From: Spongilla lacustris
Lineage: Eukaryota > Porifera > Demospongiae > Spongillida > Spongillidae
Assembly (NCBI GenBank): GCA_949361645.1
Contig: OX442425.1
Location: forward strand, 1,416,000-1,479,999
DNA: 64,000 nucleotides
Direction of reading: 5' to 3'
A model generated the notes under the pieces. That model ran no database searches and was not told where the DNA came from. It saw only the letters and a program-made list of their open reading frames with translations. A program made the position numbers and the translations under genes. Each line of letters begins with the position of its first letter. The stretch's first letter is position 1. Shown in pieces: positions 11,116 through 21,523 of the stretch.

Positions 11116-12192
11116 GCTTACTTTTAAAAGTAAAAAAAATACTTGTGTATGAGTTTTTATAAATGTCTTGTTTTGTTCTTTAGAGTGCAGTGTGATATTG
11201 TAGTATATTGTCGTATTGGAGAAGACATCGCCTCATTACGTAGAGAGCGAGCGAAAGAAAATCGACTCCGCTATCACAGAACAAGCAATCGCTATAGCGA
11301 TCGTTTTAAATCACGTAGAGTAGACTGTAAAACCTGACCGTAAATGTCAAGAAAACTTGTGTTCAAGACAAGACAAAATCGCGGGTCCGTTACACGTAAC
11401 ACGAGGCACGGGCACGCTGAACTTCAGAAGCCATCTATTAGAATCGCCGTTACTTTTTGTTTAGCATCCGTACAGAAGCTATGTTGCTTGCTATTTTATA
11501 TAAAGAATACAGTTGTAAAGACAAAACCGCAGGGGTCCCTTGCTTACGCAAGTAAGCACCACGCGCTTACGTAAGAATGCAATGATCTATGGTTAATAAC
11601 TATACATGTGATTATTAATAACAATTAATGATCAATGCCGGTCGATTTGGTTAGCCTTTTTGCCTTGCTAGTGTGGAAGCGCCTTTAGGAATCTTTCTCT
11701 TTTGTTCGGAATTTCCTATTAGTGAATGTTAATATTATTCATTATGGGTCTGAAAGGGGGGGTTGCAACCCCCCCAACCCCCCCCCTGGATCCGCCACTG
11801 CTGAGCTGTATTCTGCAAAAGTAGCGGCGATTCTAAAAGATGGCTTCTGAAGTTCAGTGTGCGCGTTAATTCCTCGTATAACGGACCCGCAATTTTGTCT
11901 TGTCCTGAACACAAGCTTTCTGTGACATTTTCAGTCAGTGTAGAAGGTTTTACAGTCTACTCTACGTGATTTAAAACGATGGCTATAGCGATTGCTTGTT
12001 CTGTGATAGCGGAATCGATTTTCTTTCGCTCGTCCATATGCATATGATTCATAATCAGTGCAACCATGCAAGAGGCGATATGATGTATACTTAAGTCTTC
12101 GGCAATATCACACTGCACTCTATAGAACAAATATATAAACTCTTACTCAAGTATGCATGCTGTTTTGTTACTTTAAAAAGTAAGCATATATA
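11116..12192. mobile_element. 1.1-kb foldback element with about 370-base arms
   Basis: The left arm (about 11116-11480) and right arm (about 11815-12192) are reverse complements. Examples are 'gattgcttacttttaaaagta' against 'actttaaaaagtaagc', 'gtgcagtgtgatattg' against 'caatatcacactgcac', and 'cgctatagcgatcgttttaaa' against 'tttaaaacgatggctatagcg'. The central 335 bases include an 'aagtaagcaccacgcgcttac' hairpin and a 'gggggttgcaacccccccaa' palindrome near 11755-11782. No transposase is encoded, so this is a MITE-like or foldback element unrelated to the giant family. Confidence 0.75.
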
Positions 12193-12500
12193 TTATTAAA
12201 CATGACCTACATGTATGAGAGATCGAGGCACCGTATACATGTGGAGAGCGCTAGATGGCTAATGAATGAGAAGGATCAAAACATATGCAACATCTTTTGA
12301 CTTTGATTTCCATGCATGCGTGCACTAAAAAGAAAGAGTACCTGTGGATGAAATCTGCGAGCACATCCCATGTTTCAAGCATCCGATTGTAGTACGTACA
12401 TAGATCCAGCAATTCTTATAATCGTAAATTGCTGAATTATTTAATATATACAATTTCCGTTTTTGCATGCAGTTTTATGCCGGTAGTGATTTGAGCATGA
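12193..12500. other. Intergenic, nothing recognised
   Basis: AT-rich sequence between two repeats. I see no open frame, RNA gene or repeat that I can name here. Confidence 0.5.
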
Positions 12501-12509
12501 TATAAGAAA

Positions 12510-12682
12510 GAAAGCGCTGGCGGCTGGGGCGAAGCCCCAGACCCCGCTGGGGGAGCTTACAGCGCTTCCCCAGGCCCCCTAGCTGGGCGGGCGGGGTCCC
12601 CATCCCGCACCCTCCCCCTCTTTAATTCATTATTATTCATGAACAACCCCCCTTTTCTAAAATCCTGGATTCGCCCCTGCAG
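12510..12682. repeat. GC-rich hairpin cluster, probable end of a degraded transposon
   Basis: The segment contains 'ctggggcgaagccccag', a perfect short inverted repeat, then 'gcgctt..ccaggccccctagc' and 'gggcgggcggggtcccc'. The closing motif 'ctggattcgcccctgc' resembles 'ctggatccgccactgc' at 11789-11804. The composition differs sharply from the AT-rich surroundings. Identity unknown; a transposon terminus or SINE-like repeat is my guess. Confidence 0.4.
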
Positions 12683-12689
12683 TTATATA

Positions 12690-12905
12690 ATGAAAACAAT
12701 TTAAAACCAAGACAGAAGTTCTTTCACGACATAAGATGTAATAAATAGCTGATTTATAATTTAAACACAAGACAGAATTTACAAATGTACATGTATATAA
12801 AGCAATTTAAACACAAGACAGAAGCCGGCTATATAATGAAAACAATTTCAAAACAAGACAGAAGTTCTTTCACGATATCAGATGTTTAATGTAATAAATA
12901 GCTGA
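12690..12905 (+). repeat. Direct duplication of a roughly 65-base AT-rich unit
   Basis: 'aatgaaaacaatttaaaaccaagacagaagttctttcacga' type sequence at about 12690-12750 recurs at 12834-12905 with 'gtaataaatagctgatt' after each. Shorter 'atttaaacacaagacagaa' copies lie at 12758 and 12803. This is a local tandem or dispersed duplication with no coding potential. Confidence 0.6.
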
Positions 12906-13700
12906 TTCTTCGTATACGATGTTTCTGGGCTGTGGTTCATCCTTTGCAGGAGCGTGATCATTAGCTACAATGTAAAGAATAGATTCCGATTTGCCACCTC
13001 AAATAATCTTACATGTATGCGTACCTCACGGTAGAGGACATCCAAGCAAGGGTATTTGCTTGAGGGCCCCTAAAACCTTCATCTATTGCAATCCCGAACA
13101 ACGAGTGTTAGACTGCCTCTACCTGTGCGATAAAATACATAAGATTTTTACACCAACTTACACTAACGCACTTACTAAGATATTATTGATTGGCCATCTT
13201 GAAAAATAGATTTTCAAGTTCCAATTTTTTGCCTCAGGCAGTGCTGATAGTAATGGAAAATTGGAGGTGGCATGCAGTCTTCTTTTTCTGTTTTTGGCAT
13301 GAAGAGTGTTCACAGTGATTTTGATGTATACTGACAGATATTGTTCTTAAAAATAACAAACCTAGAGCATGTTTGAACAATATACTTCAATGTAATCTTC
13401 ATGTCACTAAATCAAAATTGACAAGAATGTTAGTATCCACACAGTATTGGCTTACTTGTTGACATATAGGGTGGAATTTTCCCTGCCTTCAACAATTTTA
13501 GTTTTCATAGAAGCACCTCTCTGATAGGGATTCCACTGGGTTCACTTCTGGAATTGGTTGTCTAAAACTGGGTACTAAATCTTTATATGTATAACTGTGT
13601 GCTGCTTTGGAGAACCCAAAAACCATCATATAAAAGTAATGATATGAAATGAAAAGCAATAATAACCGCGGGCATGTTTTATACCTTGTTTTGCTTACTG
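12906..13700. other. Intergenic, no supported gene
   Basis: Two short open frames (12991-13209 plus, 13498-13755 minus) lack recognisable domains. The second runs into the retrotransposon fragment at its upstream end. I see no other feature. Confidence 0.5.
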
Positions 13701-13714
13701 GGTCTCCACTGCTA

Positions 13715-15425
13715 GTGGTGTGCATTCCAGCCCAATTCGGAGCACTTTGGGTCATTCAAAATATGCTTGCGACACTCCACCACTAAAGCTGCAGACCCTG
13801 CCATCACTCCAACTAAAGCTGCAGACCCTGCCATCACTCCCACTAAAGCTGCAGACTCTCCCATCACTCCCACTAAATCTGCAGACCCTGCCATCACTCC
13901 CACTAAAGCTGCAGACCCTGCTATCACTTCCACTAAAGCTGCAGACCCTGCCATCACTCCCACTAAAGCTGCAGACCCTGCCTGCCATCACTCCCACTAA
14001 AGCTGCAGACCCTGCCATCACTCCCACTAAAGCTGCAGACCCTACCATCACTCCCACTAAAGCGCTGCAGACCCTGCCATCACTCCCACTAAAGCTGCAG
14101 ACCCTGCCATCACTTCCACTAAAGCTGCAGACCCTGCCATCACTCCCACTAAAGCTGCAGACCCTACCATCACTCCCACTAAAGCGCTGCAGACCCTGCC
14201 ATCACTCCCACTAAAGCTGCAGACCCTGCCATCACTCCCACTAAAGCTGCAGACCCTGCCATCACTCCCACTAAAGCTGCAGACCCTGCCATCACTCCCA
14301 CTAAAGCTGCAGACCCTGCCATCACTCCCACTAAAGCTGCAGACACTGCCATCACTCCCGCTTCAGACAAAATAGAAGGGTTTAGCAGTGAGGTAACAGT
14401 AAGATCAAATGCAACTGGCTTCCCAAGAGACCAGTTGGGGACCAGAACATCTGCCAGTCTGGTGTTGTGTTTGTCATGCCCAAACCTTGACTTGGGCAGA
14501 TACATTAGCTTGCCTACAACACTCCACAAAAACATCACGGAGTTTATTGTGGTGGGAAACCACATCACCCCCATGCTTGCAAGTAATAGCATGGTGGCCC
14601 AGTGGATCCAAGGCAAGACTTGGACAGAAGGTGCAATTGAAGCCCTGAGCCAAATCCATACCCAGCCACTACTTGGAATTCCAGAGGGTCCATGTGCAGG
14701 TTAAGACCTGGTGAGAGAAGAACTGAAAGCCAGGCCACTGCATTGGGGGAAGAAACTGATAGCAAACATGCTCTGTCAGGTAAGGATGAATGGTCAAAAA
14801 GAAGCTTAAATTGGTGGTTCTCAATCTTACTAGACAGAGCATGCTGATGGCACAGTAAGGAGACAATGTCATCTAGAGTGATGACATCAGCAGATGGAGT
14901 GAGTGCTTTGAAGAGGTTTACTGAAGTATGCAGGTGGGACATGGACACTGAACACTGCTCAGATGCACTTACAGATGAAATGTAGGCTGCTGCTGAGTGG
15001 TGTGAAAGGCTACGTAGACCCAGCCCACCTCTGCTAAGAGAGAGTGGGGCCTGTTCCCAGGAGTTGCCAAAGGCATCAACTGCAGTGCATTCAGCAAAAG
15101 CATATATCATGAATGTCATTATCAAACATTTGCAGTGCATCAGCCATAAGAGAGGGAAGAGTAGAACGAGCAAGATATATCATCTTACAGAAACTGCCTC
15201 ACTGATGAAGCAGAAGAAGTGCCACCTGAGGATCCTCAGAACCAACATCCTCCAACATGTGCAGAAGCTCATGTACATGTACCTTTGCATGTTTCTGAGA
15301 TCAGTGCATATTTGGCACAGATGACAAAGTCATCAATTGGAGCACTCAAGATTTCAAAGTTGAGTTCTTTTGAAGACTTCATCTCAGATAGGAAGATGCT
15401 CAAATCGCCTGTACTGTACAATAAT
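13715..15425 (-). mobile_element. Non-LTR retrotransposon fragment carrying an amplified coding minisatellite
   Basis: Read on the minus strand from 15425, several frames give the RT thumb and C-terminal region of the family. The segments include 'SRGGLGLRSLSHHSAAAYIS', a Cys/His cluster around 'CPSLALDPLGHHAITCKHG' and the endonuclease core around 'LADVLVPNWSLGKPVAFDLT'. Frames switch, so it is dead. After 'SEAGVMA' a 10-residue block is repeated many times before the normal 'ECRKHILNDPKCSELGW' resumes. The C-terminal 80 or so residues are missing beyond 13715. The 5' part (about 14850-15420) is repeated at 59500-60020. Confidence 0.8.
13787..14365 (-). repeat. 30-bp minisatellite, about 19 units, in frame with the retrotransposon ORF
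   Basis: The unit on the plus strand is 'gctgcagaccctgccatcac' followed by 'tcccactaaa', 30 bases. It is repeated about 19 times with a few point differences and two or three length variants (for example the extra 'ctgc' near 13981 and 'gcgctgcag' near 14063 and 14183). On the minus strand it encodes a ten-residue cycle of the type GVMAGSAALV. A single copy of the equivalent segment ('GVTAGAA.A') is present at the same position in the other family members, so the array arose inside retrotransposon coding sequence. Confidence 0.9.
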
Positions 15426-15686
15426 ATTAATATTCATGCTTAGCAAGGTTGTCACAGAATTTTACATACTACCACATCCAATACTTTATACCATTGGAAA
15501 AGTGGTATTTGTTGCCAAATCACTATAGAGACTTGTCACATGTTTCTAAAGTACCTGAACACTGACATTAAAGGTAGAGGTACTGTTTGTTTTTTTTCTA
15601 CTGTTGCACTTATTAAGACTTCCATTCTGTACATTATTGTCATTTTTGGAATTTTACAAGTACTCCATGGTCCAATAGGTAAATAA

Positions 15687-15713
15687 CCCCCCCCCCCCCC
15701 CCCCCCCCCCCCC
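15687..15713 (+). repeat. Poly-C run (27 C)
   Basis: An uninterrupted run of C; copy 2 of the duplication has only 'aacccccatacc' at 61760. Together with the missing segment after it, this marks a deletion or expansion difference between the copies. Confidence 0.9.
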
Positions 15714-16044
15714 ATACCAATAATGAGCTGTATGTCAAATTTAGCATAACACATTGTGATATACATCAAAAGTGATGTCATTAAACTAAAAGCATATCCA
15801 GCAGCCTCATTAAATACAATGATTGCATGTATACATACGGAACAGCCAAGTCGCATGTCAGAGGCTCCATCATTTGACACTGTGGAACTAGGAATCTCCC
15901 TCAATCCTCAAATGCACTACAACAGTGACTGCCATCTTTTGGATGCCAAATCTAGCTTGCATGACTACCTGCACACTACAAATGTTTATTGTTATTGATT
16001 GTAGCTATGGTTGTTATGCACGTGTACAAGAAGTTACAGCATAC

Positions 16045-16213
16045 CTGATTTAGAATGAAATAGAAAATTAAGAAATCAGCAACAAATCCATGCATGAAAA
16101 TTAGCCCCCCCTGAGTAAGGGCACACAGACCAGCCTTGGTGCCTATGTTTGTGACAACAATTGAGTTACATACTACATAGAGCATTACAATGGAAGGTCC
16201 CATGGTGTATAAA
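16045..16213 (-). CDS. Putative exon of a small membrane protein (unknown)
   Basis: Minus-strand translation includes 'GPSIVMLYVVCNSIVVTNIG' and, further on, 'LIFMHGFVADFLIFYFILNQ', two hydrophobic stretches. The exon ends at a good donor (cag|gtatgc, boundary near 16045) and may begin after 'aacag' near 16214. The paralogous copy at 62033-62200 keeps the frame, differing by one codon (TQGG against TLW), which favours a real exon. I do not recognise the family, and no flanking exons could be tied to it. It could be a downstream exon of the armadillo-like gene or a separate gene. Confidence 0.35.
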
Positions 16214-16373
16214 CTGTTGATACAGTCTGGCTGAGTGCTTTGTTACAGGTTATGCTAGGATACAATAAACATTGCTGGACAGACCAGTTGAACACTACTT
16301 ATGAATAATTCATCATGATGGAGTGATGAAACTTCAGGTGCTATGACTATATACATAGTATGGCATGAGGGTG

Positions 16374-16490
16374 CCCCTCCCTACCATCACACCCTTCCCT
16401 ACCATCACACCCCTCCCTACCATCACACCCCTCCCTACCATCACACCCCTCCCTACCATCACACCCTCCCTACCACCACACCCTACTCTT
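16374..16490 (+). repeat. 18-bp minisatellite
   Basis: The unit ccctccctaccatcacac is repeated about six times, with the last units shortened. The paralogous array at 62369-62512 is longer and more diverged. Short open frames through it encode PPYHH or TITPLP cycles and are not considered genes. Confidence 0.85.
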
Positions 16491-16499
16491 TGGTTACCA

Positions 16500-17230
16500 G
16501 AATTGTACATGCATGCATGTGCAAGTAACAAATATGTTTTTGTGCCACTCGACTACTGCATAACTTCACTCCATAAAACCTGTCAATTGCTGATTACTAC
16601 TTGTATTAGTTTCTCCCACATCAAAAATGTGCACATGCACCTAGCATATGACCTGAGGAATGCACTGGTAACAGTTTATGTAGATTTGCAAGAATTTTGA
16701 TAGTTGTACTACATGGATCCTTATACATGTATAGATGCACTTTGCTATACAATGAAGTTGATGTGGTATCATTTTAGTGGGATTTGGATTGGCCATGTAC
16801 TCAGAAACCAAACAAACACAAGTGGATGTGTGGCAGCAAAATTCAGCTAGTTAATAACTGATGTTAACTCTTGTGCTATTAGCTTTAAATTTCAGTTGAT
16901 AGTAAAATTCACCACACGTTTACTGCACTTAGCCAACTGAAATAACAATGAAGAGACAAAATGGGTTTTGCACCTACTAAATGCTGTCACTAAAACCGTA
17001 TACATATTCACAGTGAGCCGAGAACATGTTGGCTACAAGGTCTGGTTTGGTATACTGAACCAAGCCAAAGAGTAATAAAACCAGGACTTCACAGTTACAA
17101 CTGAAACTTTTGGATAGGATATCCTATGCTTGATGAAAAGCACTGAATGAACTTCTGAGCAACACAAAATAAATGATTGAAAATATGCATCTCATCAGTT
17201 TCTACATGTGCACTGTAGTCCTCTGAACAA
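16500..17230. other. Non-coding stretch downstream of the armadillo-like gene
   Basis: AT-rich, matching 62520-63295 in the second copy of the duplication. No open frame is conserved between the two copies. It probably holds the 3' flank or untranslated region of the minus-strand gene that stops at 17231. Confidence 0.45.
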
Positions 17231-18036
17231 TTATAACAGCTCCTCCACAATCTGCCGACTATCTGACTTTAGCACCTTCTCAAGTCCAAGACATGTCACT
17301 GCAAGTTTCGTTTTCACTATAATCACATTAAGGCTAGGAGGCTGAAGTACTATATGTGAGCCAACCATGTCTACCAGAGATTTTGCCCTCTGGTGGGCCA
17401 TTGATCCTTTAGGCATGTGCCAAGGAAGACAGGTTAGATATTCCAGTAAGCCATGCTTCACTAGAACTTGTCTCTCCTTCTCTCCCTGAAGAACAACTTG
17501 CAAACCTAGCACAACCACTTCCAAACACCTCATGGAGATGTCAATTTCAGACAGTGACCTCCATTTGGAGCACCTATACAGCAGCTTCATATATGGCAAT
17601 ATGTCATCCCACTTGTATCCATATACAGTTGATGCCCACTTGTACAATTGTTTAGAGTCAGCACAAAGAAGGAACTCTTTCAAAAAATCCAATGCTTTAG
17701 GAGCTTTGAAGCTTTCTTTATTAGCTAAAACCAACAAAGAAATAACTATGGAAGCAAAAAACCTGTGAGGTAAGGCATAAGTGATAATGTATAGTACATT
17801 AGAGTAGCCACTGACTTACTTGATAAGGTTGGAGTCATTTTTCACGCATTCTGCTTGATCCATTCCTTCCAATACTGTTGGTGTGATACACATGGAGGAA
17901 GCACCCATTATTGCATTGATGACATGTGGCTTGACAAGGTAGTAATGTGATTTGTAGTTGTATGAAAGATTTTCTAAGCAACACAGAACCTTCATTCTGA
18001 CCACGTGGCTGAATGAAGGTGTCACTAAACATCCAA
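17231..18036 (-). CDS. Armadillo-like helical-repeat protein, C-terminal exons (copy 1, cut by gap)
   Basis: Two minus-strand exons can be read. One runs from the gap edge (18036) to 17820 and encodes 'FSHVVRMKVLCCLENLSYNY' and 'HVINAIMGASSMCITPTVLE'. The other spans 17762-17231 and ends 'LKSDSRQIVEELL'. The 57-base intron at 17763-17819 has gtaagt and cacag boundaries, and the phase matches across it. The pattern of short amphipathic helices with leucine and asparagine spacing resembles armadillo or HEAT repeats; I cannot name the family. The N-terminal part falls in the N gap. A paralogue with the same exon structure lies at 63296-64000. There is no sign of a lesion in the visible part. Function unknown. 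Confidence 0.55.
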
Positions 18037-18236
18037 NNNNNNNNNNNNNNNNNNNNNNNNNNNNNNNNNNNNNNNNNNNNNNNNNNNNNNNNNNNNNNNN
18101 NNNNNNNNNNNNNNNNNNNNNNNNNNNNNNNNNNNNNNNNNNNNNNNNNNNNNNNNNNNNNNNNNNNNNNNNNNNNNNNNNNNNNNNNNNNNNNNNNNNN
18201 NNNNNNNNNNNNNNNNNNNNNNNNNNNNNNNNNNNN
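18037..18236. other. Assembly gap (200 N)
   Basis: Exactly 200 undetermined bases, a common placeholder for a gap of unknown size. It interrupts the armadillo-like gene and its upstream flank. Confidence 0.99.
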
Positions 18237-18544
18237 GGGGTGTATAATTCAAATTATGCGATACTGCTTACGCACGTTTGGGTCTGGGTATGAGACTATA
18301 TATTTAAAAAAAAAACCGCGCTCTTTATTTTTCTGATAATGGTAGGTAGCAACTTTAGCTGGGGGTCTCTCTGCCTTTCTAGATACGTCACACGATTGAA
18401 TACGAAGACGACCTGCCACATCATTTCGGCCACCCTTGCGTGATTACTAGCGATAGGTTGCGCGCTGGGCCGGAAATTTTTTTTTAAAAGGAATAAATTT
18501 GGGATCGTTCACGAGAGAAGGGACCTATATATAGCGCATATTAT
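18237..18544. other. Unassigned flank after the gap
   Basis: I see no gene or repeat family in this stretch. The N gap on its left prevents tracing it further. Confidence 0.4.
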
Positions 18545-20595
18545 AAAAAAATGCTATAAAAATGACATTACGTTTGAATTGCTATAACTTTCGAACGGTT
18601 AAGGCTATCAACTTGCTATTTTCGGCACTTCATACTACACCATTTATCTATGGTTAAGCATATTTTGAGGTCTTGAACATGCTCCATGCCAGTAAAGCAA
18701 CATCCGATACCCCAAGGGGTTCAAACTCGCCCCAACTTTCGGCAGGAATACAGTGGAAATCATGGTACTTGATCCTAAAATTTTTCTTCATATGAATTAG
18801 GTTTACTTGAATTTATTTTGATTGATATGCACAGAAATGAAAATCTGACAGCGCACGTTTGTTACATAAGTATTTGCCAATATGCAATCATAAATAGTAC
18901 TCATCACGTGACGTTTTGGTTTCACTATGCTCTTTGGTAGTAAACAAATTACTATTTCAAGTTTTTGGTGAATTTTTCTCTCGATTGCTTATGGATTGTT
19001 ATGAATCGTGGTGTATAAGAAGAGAGGGGGTTCCCCCATCATTTCCTCGAGTTGGATTTTTAGCCCGGTAAAACGTAACGGCGTTTTCGATACAGACGCC
19101 ATGTTTTATATGGTTTTGTGTTAGGTGAGCAACTTCGCTTTGCGCCATTTCTATGACTCAGAAATTTACGAGAGAGTAGTACCTCAGTACTTTATTGTTG
19201 GAGATCTATTTTGCTGTGCCAATGCGCAGTGTATCGCTAAAAAAAATGCCTTCAAAGAAATCTGGCCTAAAAACGTAGCCATTTTGCAATGAATCCATTA
19301 AAATAGCTTCGTTATTGAAGTTAACCTCTGTTTATTCGATTATGGCTGAGGGCGTTGGTTGTGTTGTTGGCAAGGAAAACGGTTCAGTACAAGCCAAATC
19401 ACTCATCGCTTGCCGTGAAAGGCTAGTCCTGACCTCACCTCGTGGCCGGGTCTCCCTTTGGAAATTTTCATTTTCCACAAAGTGGTTTCCATGCAGACTC
19501 TGCTGCTTGGCTAGCTTTTCTCGGTAAGCGGTGAGTGATTTGGCTCTGTAATGAACCGTTTTCCTTGTCAACAACACAACCAACGCCCTCAGCCATAATC
19601 GAATAAACGGAGGATAACTTCAATAACGTACCTATTTTAATGTCATTCATTGCAAATGGCTACGTTTTAAGCCAGATTTCTTTAAAGGCATTTTGTTAGC
19701 GAGACGCTGCGCATTGGCACAGCAAAACAGAGCTCCAACGATAAAGTACTGAGTGTACTACTCTCTCGTAAATTTCTGAGTCATAGAAATGGCGCAAAGT
19801 GAAGTTGCTCACCTAACATAAAGCCATATAAAACATGGCGTCTGTATCGAAAACACCGTTCCCTTTTACCGGACTAAAATTCCAACTCGACCAAACGATG
19901 GGGAAACGCCCTCTCTTCTTATATACCACGATTCGTAACAATCCATAAGCAATCGAGAGAGAAATTCACCTAAAACTTTAAATGGTAATTTGTTAATTAC
20001 CAAAGAGCATAGTGAAACCAAAAAGTCACGTGATGAGTTTTATTTATGAACGCAAATTGGCCAATGCTTATGTAACAAATGTGCGTTGTCAGATTTTCAT
20101 TTCTGTGCATATCAATCAAAATAAATTCAAGTAAACATAATTTCGATTAAGAAAAATTTTAGGATCAAGTACCACGATTTCCACTGTACTCAAATCACTC
20201 CAAATTCGGTTTGTATATGATGAGGTCCCTTAACTATTAGATTGTTTTCTTATGTCATCCGTTACGGAGATCCAGTTGAACAAACTACGTGCACTTTTTC
20301 TCGCTATATTCGCGCCAATGATATAACCACCGCCTCCCCATACATCAAATCATTCGCCGGAATCGAGCGCAAAAACGTGCGCGCAGTTTGTTCAACTGTA
20401 TCTCTGTAACAGATGGCATAAAAATTAACGAACAGAACAATCCAATAGCTAAGGGACCTCTTTATGTATAAACCGAATTTGGAGCGATTTGAGTATTCCT
20501 GCCGAAAGTTAGGGCGAGTTTGAACCCTTGGGGTATCAGATGTCGCTATACTGGCATGGAGCATGTTCAAGACCTCAAAATGTACTTTAGCATAG

Positions 20596-20596
<1 letters not shown>
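18545..20596. mobile_element. Foldback element of the shared-core family, interrupted by a nested element
   Basis: 18545-18750 carries the shared core in one direction ('cttcatactacaccattt', 'caaggggttcaaactcgccc', 'actttcggcagg'). 20187-20596 carries it in both directions around a centre near 20335 ('ataaccaccgcctccccatac', as at 31490). Joining across the insertion restores the order seen in the 31093-31920 foldback. The right end is missing: the sequence changes to an ATC microsatellite right after 'ttagcatag' at 20597. Diverged from the other copies, therefore older. Confidence 0.7.
18751..20186. mobile_element. Tc1/mariner-type foldback element with TA target duplication
   Basis: The ends are CAGTGGAAATC and its complement GATTTCCACTG, each flanked by TA (18749-18750 and 20187-20188). 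Removing the element and one TA gives 'ggcaggaatactcaaatc', matching the uninterrupted complement at 20480-20500. The inverted arms are about 700 bases each and meet near 19480-19500 (for example 'gattatggctgagggcg' against 'cgccctcagccataatc'). TA duplication and CAGT-type ends are typical of Tc1/mariner elements. No transposase is present, so this is non-autonomous. Short open frames in the arms are not conserved proteins. Confidence 0.85.
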
Positions 20597-20630
<34 letters not shown>

Positions 20631-20781
20631 TATCATCATCATCATCACCATCATTATCATCATCATCATCACCATCATCATCATCACCATCACCATCATC
20701 ACTATCACCACCACCACCCCACCACCACCACCACCACCACCACCACCACCACCACCACCACCACCACCAAATACAGTCTTA

Positions 20782-20823
<42 letters not shown>
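20597..20823 (+). repeat. Compound microsatellite (ATC)n, (ACC)n, (TAA)n
   Basis: (ATC)n with interruptions runs to about 20705, followed by ACC repeats to about 20768. After 'aaatacagtcttaata', a (TAA)n tract runs to 20823, where a non-LTR copy begins. Open frames through this tract encode runs of His, Thr and Ile and are artefacts. Confidence 0.95.
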
Positions 20824-20824
<1 letters not shown>

Positions 20825-21465
20825 CCCACTTGGCCATCATGCTGTTACCTGCAAAAGGGGTGGTGATGTGGTTTCCCGCCACAACAAACTGCGTGATGTC
20901 CTTGCAGAGTCCTGCCGGCGAGCTCATCTGGGTGTCCAGGTGGAAATGGGTAATAATCTCACCAATCACAGCCACACCCGTCCAGCTGACCTTTTAGTTC
21001 CAAACTGGGTCTTGGGCAAGGCAGCAGCGTTTGACCTGTCTGTCACATCTCCGCTTAATCCTACAACTCTTTTGGAAGCGAGTGTGACAACAGGAGTAGC
21101 TGCACTGACCACTGAGCTGAGAAAGCACTCCTCCAATGACACCAAATGTAAGGAACTTGATTGGGTCTGTGTACCATTGGTGGTGGAGTCGTATGGAGCC
21201 TGGGGAAAAGAGGCTTTGGAGTCCATCTCTCAGCTAGCCTCTCGACTAGCCACTTGCTCGTCCAAGACAAAATCTGTGGTTCTTACCGAACTCTACGGGC
21301 GGCTGAACCTTCACCTGGTACGAGCTAATGCCATTGCCATCCTTTCCCGTAGCATCAGTCAAAGTGATGTAGGGTAGATATATAGTTAGCATTTTGTGTA
21401 CATTGTGTTTAGTCTAGTTGTATATGTTTATATATCAGTGTATTTGTGCATATCCAAAAAATAAT
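20824..21465 (+). mobile_element. 5'-truncated non-LTR copy (endonuclease domain and 3' tail)
   Basis: Starts directly after (TAA)n with 'PLGHHAVTCKRGGDVVSRHN', the second half of the Cys/His cluster. It continues through 'RPADLLVPNWVLGKAAAFDL' and 'SVTSPLNP', the PD-(D/E)XK-like core, to the 'YGRLNLHLVRANAIAILSR' terminus with a stop at 21375-21377. A roughly 85-base 3' untranslated tail with 'tagttagcattttgtgtacat' ends in 'aataataatg'. The visible frame is intact. Its 3' half is almost identical to the copy at 25454-25900. Confidence 0.88.
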
Positions 21466-21523
21466 AATAATGATTTTGTGTACATGTAAAAAAATAAAAT
21501 AAAAATAAAAATAATAGTAATAA

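Larger units (their letters stand above)
15430..18036. repeat. Segmental duplication, copy 1 (matches 61500-64000)
   Basis: From 'catgcttagcaaggttgtca' onward the sequence matches 61508-64000 in the same orientation with many point differences and small indels. Shared items are the 'ctgaacactgacattaaa' block, the hydrophobic exon, the ccctccctaccatcacac minisatellite and the armadillo-like exons. The homology extends leftward through the retrotransposon fragment (14850-15420 against 59500-60020). Copy 1 lacks the insertion found at 60020-61500 in copy 2. Confidence 0.85.

Noticed and set aside
12991..13209. 72-codon plus-strand frame
   Set aside because: No domain, no paralogue in the window and no splice context; it could be chance in AT-rich DNA.
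13752..14214. Plus-strand frames of repeating KLQTLPSLPL residues
   Set aside because: Antisense of the 30-base minisatellite; the minus strand is the retrotransposon's coding strand.
13787..14365. Possible CRISPR array
   Set aside because: The repeats are contiguous with no unique spacers, in a eukaryotic context.
20520..21377. 285-codon frame with long His, Thr and Ile runs
   Set aside because: The N-terminal half is read-through of ATC, ACC and TAA microsatellites; only the part after 20824 is retrotransposon protein.
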